14,154 bases of DNA, from the NCBI GenBank assembly GCA_001247695.2, contig LGRX02033535.1, positions 1-14,154 on the forward strand, given 5' to 3'. Below, piece after piece: positions 1 to 9,518 of this stretch (within the stretch, counting starts at the first letter, position 1; each line of letters starts with the position of its first letter). A program made the translations under genes and the position numbers. A model generated the notes under the pieces. That model did no database searches, was not told where the DNA came from, and saw only the letters and a program-made list of their open reading frames with translations. The DNA is from Cymbomonas tetramitiformis (lineage: Eukaryota; Chlorophyta; Pyramimonadophyceae; Pyramimonadales; Pyramimonadaceae).

Positions 1-1120
1 ATGGCAGCTGTCATGACAGTCGCAGGACCACTTGTTGGGCATGGCAGCTGTCATGACAGTCGCATGACCACCTACTGGGCATGGCAGCTGTCATGACAGT
101 CGCATGACCACTTGTTGGGCATGGCAGCTGTCATGACAGTCGCAGGACCACTTATTGGGCATAGCAGCTGGCATGACAGTCGCATGACCACCTACTGGGC
201 ATGGCAGCTGTCATGACAGTCGCATGACCACTTGTTGGGCATGGCAGCTGTCATGACAGTCGCATGACCACTTGTTGGGCATGGCAGCTGTCATGACAGT
301 CGCATGACCACCTACAGGGCATGGCAGCTGTCATGACAGTCGCATGACCACCTACAGGGCATGGCAGCTGTCATGACAGTCGCATGACCACTTGCTGGGC
401 ATGGCAGCTGTCATGACAGTCGCAGGACCACTTGTTGGGCATGGCAGCTGTCATGACAGTCGCATGACCACTTGTTGGGCATGGCAGCTGACATTACAGT
501 CGCAGGACCACTTGTAGGATATGGCAGCTGTCATGACAGTTGCATGACCACCTACAGGGCATGGCAGCTGTCATGACAGTCGCATGACCACCTACAGGGC
601 ATGGCAGCTGACATGACAGTCGCAGGACCACTTGTTGGGCATGGCAGCTGTCATGACAGCCGCAGGACCACTTGTTGGGCATGGCAGCTGTCATGACAGT
701 CGCATGACCACCTACTGGGCATGGCAGCTGTCATGACAGTCGCATGACCACCTACAGGGCATGGCAGCTGTCATGACAGTCGCATGACCACTTGTTGGGC
801 ATGGCAGCTGTCATGACAGTCGCATGACCACTTGTTGGGCATGGCAGCTGTCATGACAGTCGCATGACCACCTACAGGGCATGGCAGCTGTCATGACAGT
901 CGCATGACCACTTGTTGGGCATGGCAGCTGTCATGACAGTCGCATGACCACCTACTGGGCATGGCAGCTGTCATGACAGTCGCAGGACCACTTGTTGTAT
1001 TTGGCAGCTGTCATGACAGTCGCAGGACCACCTACAGGGCATGGCAGCTGTCATGACAGTCGCAGGCCCACTTGTTGGGCATGGCAGCTGACATGACAGG
1101 CGCAGGACCACTTGTAGGAT

Positions 1121-1680
1121 ATGGCAGCTGTCATGACAGTCGCATGACCACCTACAGGGCATGGCAGCTGTCATGACAGTCGCATGACCACCTACTGGGC
1201 ATGGCAGCTGACATGACAGTCGCAGGACCACTTGTTGGGCATGGCAGCTGACATGACAGCCGCAGGACCACTTGTTGGGCATGGCAGCTGTCATGACAGT
1301 CGCAGGACCACTTGTTGGGCATGGCAGCTGTCATGACAGTCGCATGACCACCTACAGGGGATGGCAGCTGTCATGACAGTCGCATGACCACTCGTTGGGC
1401 ATGGCAGCTGTCATGACAGTCGCATGACCACCTACAGGGCATGGCAGCTGTCATGACAGTCGCATGACCACCTACTGGGCATGGCAGCTGACATGACAGT
1501 CGCAGGACCACTTGTTGGGCATGGCAGCTGACATGACAGCCGCAGGACCACTTGTTGGGCATGGCAGCTGTCATGACAGTCGCAGGACCACTTGTTGGGC
1601 ATGGCAGCTGTCATGACAGTCGCATGACCACCTACAGGGGATGGCAGCTGTCATGACAGTCGCATGACCACTCGTTGGGC
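1121..1680. repeat. Exact 280-bp (seven-unit) higher-order tandem duplication
   Basis: Units at 1121-1400 are identical base for base to those at 1401-1680. Both copies carry the same seven unit types in the same order, including rare variants: a final block CCTACAGGGG (1351 and 1631), CTCGTTGGGC (1391 and 1671) and two consecutive ACATGACAG units. A decayed third copy of the first five units lies at 2201-2400, where two CTTG blocks have both become TTTG. This marks a recent segmental duplication within the satellite. Confidence 0.93.
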
Positions 1681-3000
1681 ATGGCAGCTGTCATGACAGT
1701 CGCAGGACCACTTGTTGGGCATGGCAGCTGTCATGACAGTCGCATGACCACCTACTGGGCATGGCAGCTGTCATGACAGTCGCATGACCACCTACAGGGC
1801 ATGGCAGCTGTCATGACAGTCGCATGACCACTTATTGGGCATAGCAGCTGGCATGACAGTCGCATGACCACCTACTGGGCATGGCAGCTGTCATGACAGT
1901 CGCAGGACCACTTGTTGGGCTTGGCAGCTGTCATGACAGTCGCATGACCACCTACAGGGCATGGCAGCTGTCATGACAGTCGCATGACCACCTACTGGGC
2001 ATGGCAGCTGTCATGACAGTCGCATGACCACTTGTTGGGCATGGCAGCTGTCATGACAGTCGCATGACCACTTATTGGGCATAGCAGCTGGCATGACAGT
2101 CGCATGACCACCTACTGGGCATGGCAGCTGTCATGACAGTCGCAGGACCACTTGTTGGGCATGGCAGCTGTCATGACAGTCGCATGACCACCTACTGGGC
2201 ATGGCAGCTGTCATGACAGTCGCATGACCACCTACAGGGCATGGCAGCTGTCATGACAGTCGCATGACCACCTACTGGGCATGGCAGCTGACATGACAGT
2301 CGCAGGACCATTTGTTGGGCATGGCAGCTGACATGACAGCCGCAGGACCATTTGTTGGGCATGGCAGCTGTCATGACAGTCGCAGGACCACTTGTTGGGC
2401 ATGGCAGCTGTCATGACAGTCGCAGGACCACTTGCTGGGCATGGCAGCTGACATGACAGTCGCATGACCACCTACTGGGCATGGCAGCTGACATGACAGC
2501 CGCAGGACCACTTGCTGGGCATGGCAGCTGTCATGACAGTCGCAGGACCACTTGCTGGGCATGGCAGCTGTCATGACAGTCGCAGGACCACTTGCTGGGC
2601 ATGGCAGCTGACATGACAGCCGCAGGACCGCTAGCTGGGCATGGCAGCTGACATGACAGCCGCAGGACCACTTGTTGGGCATGGCAGCTGTCATGACAGC
2701 CGCAGGACCACTTGTTGGGCATGGCAGCTGTCATGACAGCCGCAGGACCACTTGTTGGGCATGGCAGCTGACATGACAGCCGCAGGACCACTTGCTGGGC
2801 ATGGCAGCTGTCATGACAGTCGCATGACCACTTGCTGGGCATGGCAGCTGTCATGACAGTCGCAGGACCACTTGTTGGGCATGGCAGCTGTCATGACAGC
2901 CGCAGGACCATTTGTTGGGCATGGCAGCTGTCATGACAGTCGCAGGACCACCTTCAGGGCATGGCAGCTGTCATGACAGTCGCAGGACCACTTGCTGGGC

Positions 3001-3360
3001 ATGGCAGCTGTCATGACAGTCGCATGACCACTTGCTGGGCATGGCAGCTGTCATGACAGCCGCATGACCACTTGCTGGGCATGGCAGCTGACATGACAGC
3101 CGCAGGACCACTTGCTGAGCATGGCAGCTGTCATGACAGTCGCATGACCACTTGCTGGGCATGGCAGCTGTCATGACAGCCGCAGGACCACTTGCTGGGC
3201 ATGGCAGCTGTCATGACAGCCGCAGGACCACTTGCTGAGCATGGCAGCTGTCATGACAGTCGCATGACCACTTGCTGGGCATGGCAGCTGTCATGACAGC
3301 CGCAGGACCACTTGCTGGGCATGGCAGCTGTCATGACAGCCGCAGGACCACTTGTTTGGC
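3001..3360. repeat. Three-unit (120-bp) higher-order pattern at the array's right edge
   Basis: The last nine satellite units cycle as triplets. The first unit of each has TCATGACAGT, CGCATG and CTTGCTGGGC, the second has a GACAGC ending and CTTGCTGGGC, and the third ends in CTTGCTGAGC (3111 and 3231) or CTTGTTTGGC (3351). The triplets at 3121 and 3241 differ only in their last block. This period (120 bp) differs from the 280-bp one further left, so different parts of the array were amplified in separate events. Confidence 0.8.
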
Positions 3361-4065
3361 ACGGTGCATCTTGCTGGTGAGCTCTTGTGAGCACCTGCTG
3401 AGCTCCGCTCCAGAACATCAACGGCAGCAGTAGTATCAGCGCGTGTATACTCCGTGAATCCATCCCCATACAAAACCCTTCCACGCCGCCGCCTCCAAGC
3501 CGCAGTTTGGCCGTCGCGGTGCTGGCAGGGAGCTCCATCAGCATGCAGGCCATCAAGATCCCCATGCCTGCGGTGGCCCAATCAGCATCGCGCCAGCCTC
3601 GTCACGAAGCACACAACGCACCCCATATCAGCGCTGACAGCAGACGCACACCGGCCCCAGCGCCTGACAAGCTCATTGCTCACACAGCCCTGTCATAATG
3701 CCCACACTGGCACCCAAGCCATCCTCTACCTCTGCGAGTGCAACGAATGGGAAGGCCGATGACATGCCCACTGAGAGACGTGAGGAGCGCCCGAACGCCC
3801 GACCACCGCATCAAGCAAATCACAACAAGAGCTTGCTCGGTGTGCAATCACTCTCATGCCATACAACATGCACAAGACCGTGACTCAAGCTCCAAGCATT
3901 CCGTGAGGTGAGGCATTTGGCCACACACTTTACCCGGCTAGGTCCGGTGAGACGTGGCCCTGGCCGAAGGGCCTAAAGTCTGCTGCGCGCGCCGTGCCAC
4001 CCAGGTGATGGCCACTCCAAGCAATGTTGCCCGACCGCCACCGAGCTGTGCACACACATGGAGTC

Positions 4066-4262
4066 GCACGAGGCGCGCCAGCCAAGGCCAGCCTACCACC
4101 ATCCCACTGCATATGAAACGCATGCAGGAACAGGGCGGGGCTGTGCCGAGATAACACATACAAGCACTGAACGGCATGAGGCCCACCAACAAAAGCCAGC
4201 CCACCATCATCCTAGTGGATGTAAGAAGCATCTAGGAACAGGGCGGGGCCGTGGCAAGATAC
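4066..4262. repeat. Imperfect 108-bp tandem duplication
   Basis: The blocks at about 4066-4154 and 4174-4262 align at a constant offset of 108 bp. Both share GAGGC near the start, CCA-rich middles and the end AGGAACAGGGCGGGG. The copies have diverged by many substitutions but no indels. Because 108 is a multiple of three, the plus-strand frame from 4058 carries the repeat as two 36-residue blocks, each with HEA, HHP and GTGRG motifs. That could hint at former coding but is weak evidence. Confidence 0.65.
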
Positions 4263-4374
4263 CATTCGCTTCGACACATCCCAAACCAAGCGCAAAGCAA
4301 ACCCATCACAAACACGAATCACAGCCAAAAATGTGGGGTAGCTGGGAGCTCATCCAGCTGCACCGCAGGTCCGT

Positions 4375-4439
4375 CATGGGAATATTCCACTCCGCTACAA
4401 GGTATATTCTACTACGCATGGGAATATTCCACTACGCAC
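4375..4439. repeat. Three short copies with a GGAATATTCC palindrome
   Basis: CATGGGAATATTCCACT occurs at 4375 and 4417, with a decayed version (GGTATATTCTACTACG) between them. The inner GGAATATTCC is a perfect 10-bp palindrome. No function can be assigned. Confidence 0.6.
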
Positions 4440-5499
4440 CGAAGGGGTCACACGCACATGCACTGAGGGTCCCATCTTAGGGTAAGGGATGCGGGAAGGG
4501 TGGAGAGGGGCCCAGAGAGCGATGCCTGAGAGGGACGTAAAGGCTATCGTGAGGTGGAACTTGGAGCGGCCCAGCGGTTGCCCCTCGAAATCGCTATCCT
4601 GTGATAGATCACTGTATGTCGCCCTCTTGAAATTTTCCCCCTCCACGTGAATTAAGCCCCATGCGAAAAGGTTCCCCATAACCTGACAGCAGCAACCCTC
4701 CGAGCAAGTAAATACGCATGCAAATGATTTTCCCATGACTGAAACCTAGCGCCACTATCCTGGCACCATGCTGCGAGATGAGAGTCAGCGGGGCGCGCTC
4801 CTCTGAAGCCGGGAAGTCGTGAAGATGCTGCGACTGAGTGTGGCAGGTCAAAGACCGAACGGAGGCAAGGCGTCATGGAGTCGCTGGCACCACAGACTCG
4901 GCTGGACAGCCCCCTTCTGGTGCTCCGCACGAGGTGATGTAGGAGCAGCGGAGAAGTTGCCTCAAGCGGTAGGCGTTATGCAAATCTAAGAGGGGGATGG
5001 CAGGAGAAAAGGCTGTTGGGGGGGGATGAGTGAAGGAGATGCTGGCAGAAGGAATGGGCAGGCCGCACCCCTATAAGCAGGGCATCAATGCCGGAGAAGC
5101 TGGCACGAGCGAAGAGCAGGATACGCCAGGTCGGGAGGCTACGCGCTTTGAAGATATTCGCACAAGAGATTTGACGAGACACGTCCTTGAAACCAAGGTA
5201 AGTCGGAATGCTACAAGCACGGAAGGCGGGTTGAGGCGCACCCCAGCGGTCTGGAAGACACCCCAGAAGATGCTGTTGAAACGGCTGAGCGCTGCGGCAA
5301 AGTGTGTCGCGGTGGCACACGCGTTCATTGCGCTCACTGACATTAGGTAGGTGGCCTGCGTAGCACGGAGAAATATTCTGAGAAGCGATCTGTAAAGCGA
5401 CGCTGGTCATCCCATCTGGTGCTGAACAGTGGCAGGAGAAGAGGAGCTCAGCTTCAAGTCAGGGGCTTGAAATACGGTGGTCGTCGCGCTCGTGCACCA

Positions 5500-6153
5500 A
5501 TGCACAACCAAAACCAGAGAGCAGTGCAGGCGAGGCTGTCAAATGCACCAGGTCTGGGTGTCACTCGCAGCCTGCAAGTGACGGATGCGCCAGGTCTGGG
5601 TGTCACTCGAAGCCTGCAAGTGACGGATGCGCCAGGTCTGGGTGTCACTCGCAGCCTGCAAGTGACACGTGCGCCAGGTCTGGGTGTCACTCGCAGCCTG
5701 CAAGTGACACGTGCACCAGGTCTGGGTGTCACTCGAAGCCTGCAAGTGACACGTGCACCAGGTCTGGGTGTCACTCGCAGCCTGCAAGTGACACGTGCAC
5801 CAGGTCTGGGTGTCACTCGAAGCCTGCAAGTGACGGATGCACCAGGTCTGGGTGTCACTCGCAGCCTGCAAGTGACACGTGCGCCAGGTCTGGGTGTCAC
5901 TCGCAGCCTGCAAGTGACACGTGCGCCAGGTCTGGGTGTCACTCGCAGCCTGCAAGTGACACGTGCACCAGGTCTGGGTGTCACTCGAAGCCTGCAAGTG
6001 ACGGATGCGCCAGGTCTGGGTGTCACTCGAAGCCTGCAAGTGACGGATGCACGGCACTTGCGCCTCCCTGCAAAGGCTGCTGCTCCGAAATATGCCTGCT
6101 CGATGAAAGCTGTGTCCCACTACGTCAAAGAGCGTCTGGTTGCTGGGCCCTAA
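5500..6153 (+). CDS. Possible repeat protein of 217 residues; doubtful gene
   Basis: The first ATG in the frame is at 5500 and the stop TAA is at 6151-6153. The product has a short lead (MHNQNQRAVQARLSN), twelve copies of the 14-residue unit APGLGVTRSLQVT followed by D or R, and a 35-residue tail. No signal peptide, membrane segment or known domain is visible. In this frame three of the four variable sites are silent and only the last residue changes (D/R), which would suit a coding repeat. However, the antisense frame at 5454-6026 shows the same three-silent-to-one pattern, so this does not prove coding. It could equally be a plain minisatellite kept open by its period. Confidence 0.2.
   Translation: MHNQNQRAVQARLSNAPGLGVTRSLQVTDAPGLGVTRSLQVTDAPGLGVTRSLQVTRAPGLGVTRSLQVTRAPGLGVTRSLQVTRAPGLGVTRSLQVTRAPGLGVTRSLQVTDAPGLGVTRSLQVTRAPGLGVTRSLQVTRAPGLGVTRSLQVTRAPGLGVTRSLQVTDAPGLGVTRSLQVTDARHLRLPAKAAAPKYACSMKAVSHYVKERLVAGP
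5545..6048. repeat. 42-bp minisatellite, 12 units, each a potential hairpin
   Basis: Twelve 42-bp units follow one another with no indels. In most units GTGTCACT and AGTGACAC form a perfect 8-bp inverted repeat, and inside it GCAG and CTGC add four more pairs around a single central base, giving a 12-bp stem with one C-A mismatch. Four sites vary: GCG/GCA, CGC/CGA, and the linked end ACACGT/ACGGAT. Units 1, 2, 7, 11 and 12 carry the GGAT end, which shortens the outer stem. Because 42 is divisible by three, three reading frames (one plus, two minus) stay open across the array. Confidence 0.95.
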
Positions 6154-8450
6154 GCAGCCGCGAACTCAGTCCTCGACGGCGCGAGGGTCCTCGGCCAAGG
6201 CGCAGCGGCAGGCGCCACTGCTCGAGGTGATGAAACTTCCTCGGTGGAAATATTATCAGCGGCCAGGGGCAGATCTAGCCGTAAGGAGGCTCCTCGGCCG
6301 AGATATTCTCTCCGTCTTTACTGGTCTAGTAGTCGCCACTTCTTGCAAGCGACGTGCTTTCGCGCCCGGCTACAGACAGAACGAGCACTCTCCCTGGGGC
6401 ACGTGCCCTGTGCCGTAACAGCAGCCAGGGACGACAACACTACGTAAGCAAGGGCTCCAGCTGAGGATACCGACCGCAACTTGCGGACGCCTCGAGGCAT
6501 ACCTGGCTGACCCACAGGACGGACGCTGCAGAGCCCAAGAGCGCTGCGGCTGGTAGTAACGTGTATCTGCAGCCAACCGCAAAATAAGTTGAAAGCCCAC
6601 GCCTTCTGAGCGTAGAATATCTCTACAGCGCCCGAAGCACTTCAAGTGTTACTGGTCCGGCGCCCGGCGGAGGCCTCGGGCTCTGCGCTCGCTAAGCTGC
6701 ACCCGCTGGAGGCGAGCTTTCTCGTGAGGACGCTTGGGACAAATAACCTGCTGGATGAACAAGACATCGCATTCGTGTGAAGGTCACGTGCCTTGGACGA
6801 GCGGCCCTCTTTGAAAGACGGTGTGCCCGAACGAGCCGAGCTCGCGTGCGACGCAACCTTGGAAGGGTCGCAGTAGAGCGCGTGCGCCGGTGCGTGAGGA
6901 GAAGCCGGGAAGTGGCGGGCTGACCTATGAGGGAAGAGGTTTGCGGCTGAGAAAACTGCACAGAGAAGAGAAGGCAACGTCAGCATGCGACAGGGAGGCA
7001 TAAGGGAGCGCTGGCGAGGCACGAGCGCAAAAGAAGGAATCGGCGAGAGGGATTGCAACGTAAGGTTGCACGTCATAGCGAAAAATATCGCAGACGCTCA
7101 AATGTCGACCCAGATCCGCTCTCCGCCAACCTTGAAAGTCAGGATGCGAGCTCAAGGGGCTAACCAGTGTACGCGATGGCACTCGCGACGATGGCTCGCT
7201 TCGGTCCAACGTGTTTGTTGCACACCTGCGTGGGGATCATTCAACAGATGACTGTGGTTAAGCGCGCATCTCTTAGGGCCCTTGCAGTTAAATCTTTCGT
7301 TCGGGGCGAAATATGTTGCTTCGCCCGGATTCTGCGACATGCTGCCGAAGTTGTTTAGGCTGGGACCACAAGCTTGAAATACCATACGCTCGTTTTACGG
7401 ATATTCGAGTTGTAAGTCGTCTTCCTCAAGCAAGATAACTAACAGCCAGGCACGCCTGACAACGGAGGGCAGCTACACTCACCACGAGGGGCGCGAAAGG
7501 CGAGAAGATGGCAATCGAGCAATAAATCGTCGCGTTCGCAAGAGCGCCGAGGCCACCTAAGGCGAAAATCAAACAATGAGAACGAATCAGAACAGCCCGC
7601 CGCAATACTGTGTGTTGGGTGATATTTAGGTTACAACTAACAGAAAGGCGAGTGTCAAGCCTGGTGGTGGTCGTGCGGAGGCAAGGCTTGGAAGACCATG
7701 GCGTCTGGGACTTCGCGAGGCCGGCACCTTTATTCTGAAGGCTGCTCTCAAGATTTTGAAGGGAAAGAAAAGGGCAGAATATGAGAAAAAAGGTTGCCGT
7801 AAGCTTTAGCAGGTTTCGCCATGCCCTGCATATTGGAAGTCGCGTACACGCTTCAGGTTAGAGGCGGGATTTGTCGCGTTAGCTAGGAGCATCGACGCAG
7901 GCTATGATAACAACAAGTCGCACAGAATTACCTGTCTTTCAGCACGGATACACTAGGGGGTACACGGGGAACGAGAGGAGAAACGGGATGCGTCATATCC
8001 ATGAAACGCGTCGCTGGACGCAGGAAGCCAGGGCAAAGGGTTTACTGCGGAGCAGCCAGGTGTGCAACGTTCCAATGGCCGGATCCTAACATAGGGGTAC
8101 AGCCAGCAGGTAGGTGGCGCAGGTCTCAGAAAGTACTCGATAGCAAGAGAGAGTTGCTTCCGAGTTTCTCTGAAGTGCTTAACGTTCTAATGGGGCCGTA
8201 TCACGTTCACGTCTCAATCAGCCTTCAGCTGAAACGCTGAGTCGTGCACGAAAATATCCTCGCTGATCAGTAATTCGACTACGCTGAGAAATTTACACGT
8301 GTATAGCCTATGGCACTGAACCTGGATTGTTCCTAGTCTGAAGTCGTTATGCCTTGATATGCTAATGCTCCTCTCTCGTCTGCGCTATGCTTTATACCTC
8401 TGCTCCTTATGATTTGGAACCGGACCAAATTGCCTTACTATTTACTTACG
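6154..8450. other. Long stretch with no recognisable gene
   Basis: No frame exceeds about 145 codons (the longest is 6642-7076 on minus), and none has recognisable domains. Short A+T-rich cores such as GAAATATT, GATATTC and AAAATATC recur in otherwise G+C-balanced DNA, for example near 6247, 6301, 6616, 7084, 7308, 7400 and 8250. One of them (GTAGA-ATATC-TCTAC at about 6614-6628) is a perfect 5-bp hairpin. I see no RNA gene, transposon end or long repeat here. Short exons of an intron-rich gene cannot be ruled out by eye. Confidence 0.5.
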
Positions 8451-8608
8451 ACCTCTGACCTTTATAGTCTTGGCATGAAGTAAATTACCTTACCTTATCT
8501 TACCTACCTCTGACCTTTATAGTCTTGGCATGAAGTAAATTACCTTGCCTACCTCTGACCTTTATAATCTTGGCATGAAGTGAATTACCTTACCTTACCT
8601 TACCTTAC
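8451..8608. repeat. Three copies of a ~40-bp block with TTACC microsatellite
   Basis: ACCTCTGACCTTTATAGTCT begins at 8451 and 8506, and at 8551 with one change (AATCT). In each copy it continues through TGGCATGAAGTAAATTACCTT, with GTGAATTACC in the third. Spacing is 55 then 45 bp because the TTACC/TTATC linker varies in length. The last copy runs into about five TTACC repeats up to 8608. This is a local tandem duplication driven by a pentanucleotide repeat. Confidence 0.9.
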
Positions 8609-8610
8609 TT

Positions 8611-8983
8611 AATCGACTCAGTCAATCAGCAGCAGCAGCAAAGCTCGAATCCCCCAACGGGCGATACAGTCGAATGTTCCATCTCAGGCGCGCCACCGGC
8701 CACGCCACCGCCAACGCCAAAAACCTACTCTCGCAAGCCAGAGGTTACGAGCTTCGGCCGTTGCGCGGCCGATCGCGCGATTCTCGACAGAAAGCAATGC
8801 GGAAAGCAGCTCGTAACCTCTGGTTCTTTTCGTGTTTTGGCCTGAAATTCGCTCCCTCTTTCCCCCCGGAAACCTGCGCGAACCGTGGAAACGCCTGTTT
8901 TTATGCTTACCGTATATTGGGGAAAATGAAAATGTTACAGCGCGCACCACAACATCTTCAAATATTAAGCAAGTTAGTAGATT
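8611..8983. other. Left flank of the retroelement, no clear gene
   Basis: It starts with a short CAG run (about 8628-8640), then a G+C-rich block with a perfect inverted repeat (listed separately), and ends in A+T-rich DNA next to the element. A minus-strand frame at 8684-8950 and plus-strand frames overlap each other here without recognisable domains. Confidence 0.5.
8738..8823. repeat. Perfect 16-bp inverted repeat with 54-nt spacer
   Basis: CCAGAGGTTACGAGCT at 8738-8753 is exactly complementary to AGCTCGTAACCTCTGG at 8808-8823. The spacer is G+C-rich and itself partly self-complementary (CGGCC...GGCCG, ATCGCGCGAT). A transcript would fold into a stable stem-loop. Possibilities are a tiny inverted-repeat element, a small-RNA precursor or the arms of a decayed transposon; nothing selects among them. 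Confidence 0.8.
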
Positions 8984-8988
8984 GATAG
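8984..8988. repeat. Target-site duplication, left copy (GATAG)
   Basis: GATAG directly precedes the left LTR and recurs directly after the right LTR at 12516-12520. A 5-bp duplication is the usual signature of retroviral-type integrase. It fixes the element ends exactly. Confidence 0.93.
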
Positions 8989-9243
8989 TACCGGAATATC
9001 CTAGTTCACTAGATATCAGAGGGTCCCGAACTGTGTGGATAAACTGTGATAAGATAATAAACCCTAAGCTAGATATACCCGGAACGGTCTCGCAACGGTC
9101 TCGGATACTAGCCTACCTGTGACACAGCGTGTGTCACAGCACGAACCTATAGATCAGTCAGCGGTCCAGTGTTGGTCCTAGGGGTCTGTCATAGGGGCCT
9201 GCACCGGGACTCCCAGTCAGGGCTGCCTATACAGATTCCAGCA
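8989..9243 (-). repeat. 3' LTR (255 bp)
   Basis: This is a direct repeat of 12262-12515, differing only near position 9049, where AAACTGTGATAAG replaces AAACTCGATAAG. In element sense it starts TGCTGGAATC and ends ATTCCGGTA. It contains a perfect 9-bp inverted repeat (CTGTGACAC...GTGTCACAG, 9117-9139) with a 5-nt loop and the direct repeat ACGGTCTCG. No AATAAA is present on the sense strand, so the polyadenylation signal is not obvious. Confidence 0.95.
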
Positions 9244-9268
9244 CACCACCCCAGCACTGTGGGTGGTG
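9244..9268 (-). promoter_or_regulatory. Polypurine-tract candidate folded in a hairpin
   Basis: In element sense the bases just before the 3' LTR read GGGGTGGTG, the right place and G-rich enough for a plus-strand primer, though interrupted by T. On the plus strand CACCACCC (9244-9251) pairs perfectly with GGGTGGTG (9261-9268) across a 9-nt loop, so the tract sits in an 8-bp stem abutting the LTR. Confidence 0.5.
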
Positions 9269-9518
9269 ACTGTCTAGGAGAGTCAGAATGTTAAGATAAG
9301 TTAGGGTAGGAGCTAGGGTGACAAACCTAACTGCTAATTCAACTGTGCAATTCTGATACACAAATTGAAACCCTCTAGCCGGCACAAGTGCAGAAACATA
9401 CAGGCATACAGGTCCTGCTAAACAACTGAAAGGCACGGCGCCAGCAAGTCAGATTAACGGATATAAGGAGTCAAAGTAAAAGCCAATTGAAGACCATGTC
9501 GAGGTCAAAGCACATCTC

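Larger units (their letters stand above)
1..3360. repeat. 40-bp satellite array, 84 head-to-tail units
   Basis: A 40-bp unit starting ATGGCAGCTG repeats without any length change from base 1 to base 3360, so 84 units are visible and the array very probably continues to the left. Its core is the perfect 12-bp palindrome CTGTCATGACAG, intact in 66 of the 84 units by my count. Variation is confined to a few sites: T or A (rarely G) at the palindrome, CGCATG or CGCAGG, and a last block of CTTGTTGGGC, CCTACTGGGC, CCTACAGGGC or CTTGCTGGGC. The CCTAC blocks almost always go with CGCATG. The array stops cleanly at the change to ACGGTGCATC. The lack of indels over 84 units suggests homogenisation by unequal exchange or rolling-circle amplification (inference). 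It could be centromeric or subtelomeric heterochromatin, but the sequence alone does not show this. Confidence 0.97.
3361..5544. other. Stretch between arrays, no recognisable gene
   Basis: Both strands are broken by stops; the longest frames are about 140 codons (for example 4058-4480 on plus and 4976-5410 on minus), and none shows a family I recognise. Frames overlap on both strands, as expected of non-coding DNA of balanced composition. A good splice-donor-like CAAG/GTAAGT lies at about 5195-5203 on the plus strand inside a 106-codon frame, but I found no convincing partner exon. The stretch holds two short duplications, listed separately. Confidence 0.6.

Noticed and set aside
494..3174. 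Many minus-strand frames of 60-107 codons with cysteine-rich MTAAMP...WSCDCHDSCH repeats
   Set aside because: They are produced by the 40-bp satellite: three units make a 40-residue period, and frames stay open only where the T-to-A variant removes a TGA in the palindrome. Start and stop positions simply follow unit variants.
1..3360. CRISPR-like regularity of the 40-bp array
   Set aside because: Units abut directly and the whole 40 bp is repeated; there are no unique spacers and no cas genes, and the context is eukaryotic. The same applies to the 42-bp array.
5454..6120. Two long minus-strand frames across the 42-bp array
   Set aside because: They are open because the period is divisible by three; one of them (5539-6120) changes several residues per unit. 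No promoter or domain supports them.
6642..7076. 144-codon minus-strand frame with ATG start, and a similar one at 4976-5410
   Set aside because: No recognisable domain, low-complexity Ser/Arg/Pro composition, overlapping frames on the other strand; length is within chance for this composition.
8640..8670. B-box-like GGATTCGAGC on the minus strand near the CAG and TTACC repeats, suggesting a SINE
   Set aside because: The match to the Pol III B box is partial, no A box lies at the right distance, and no target duplication was found.
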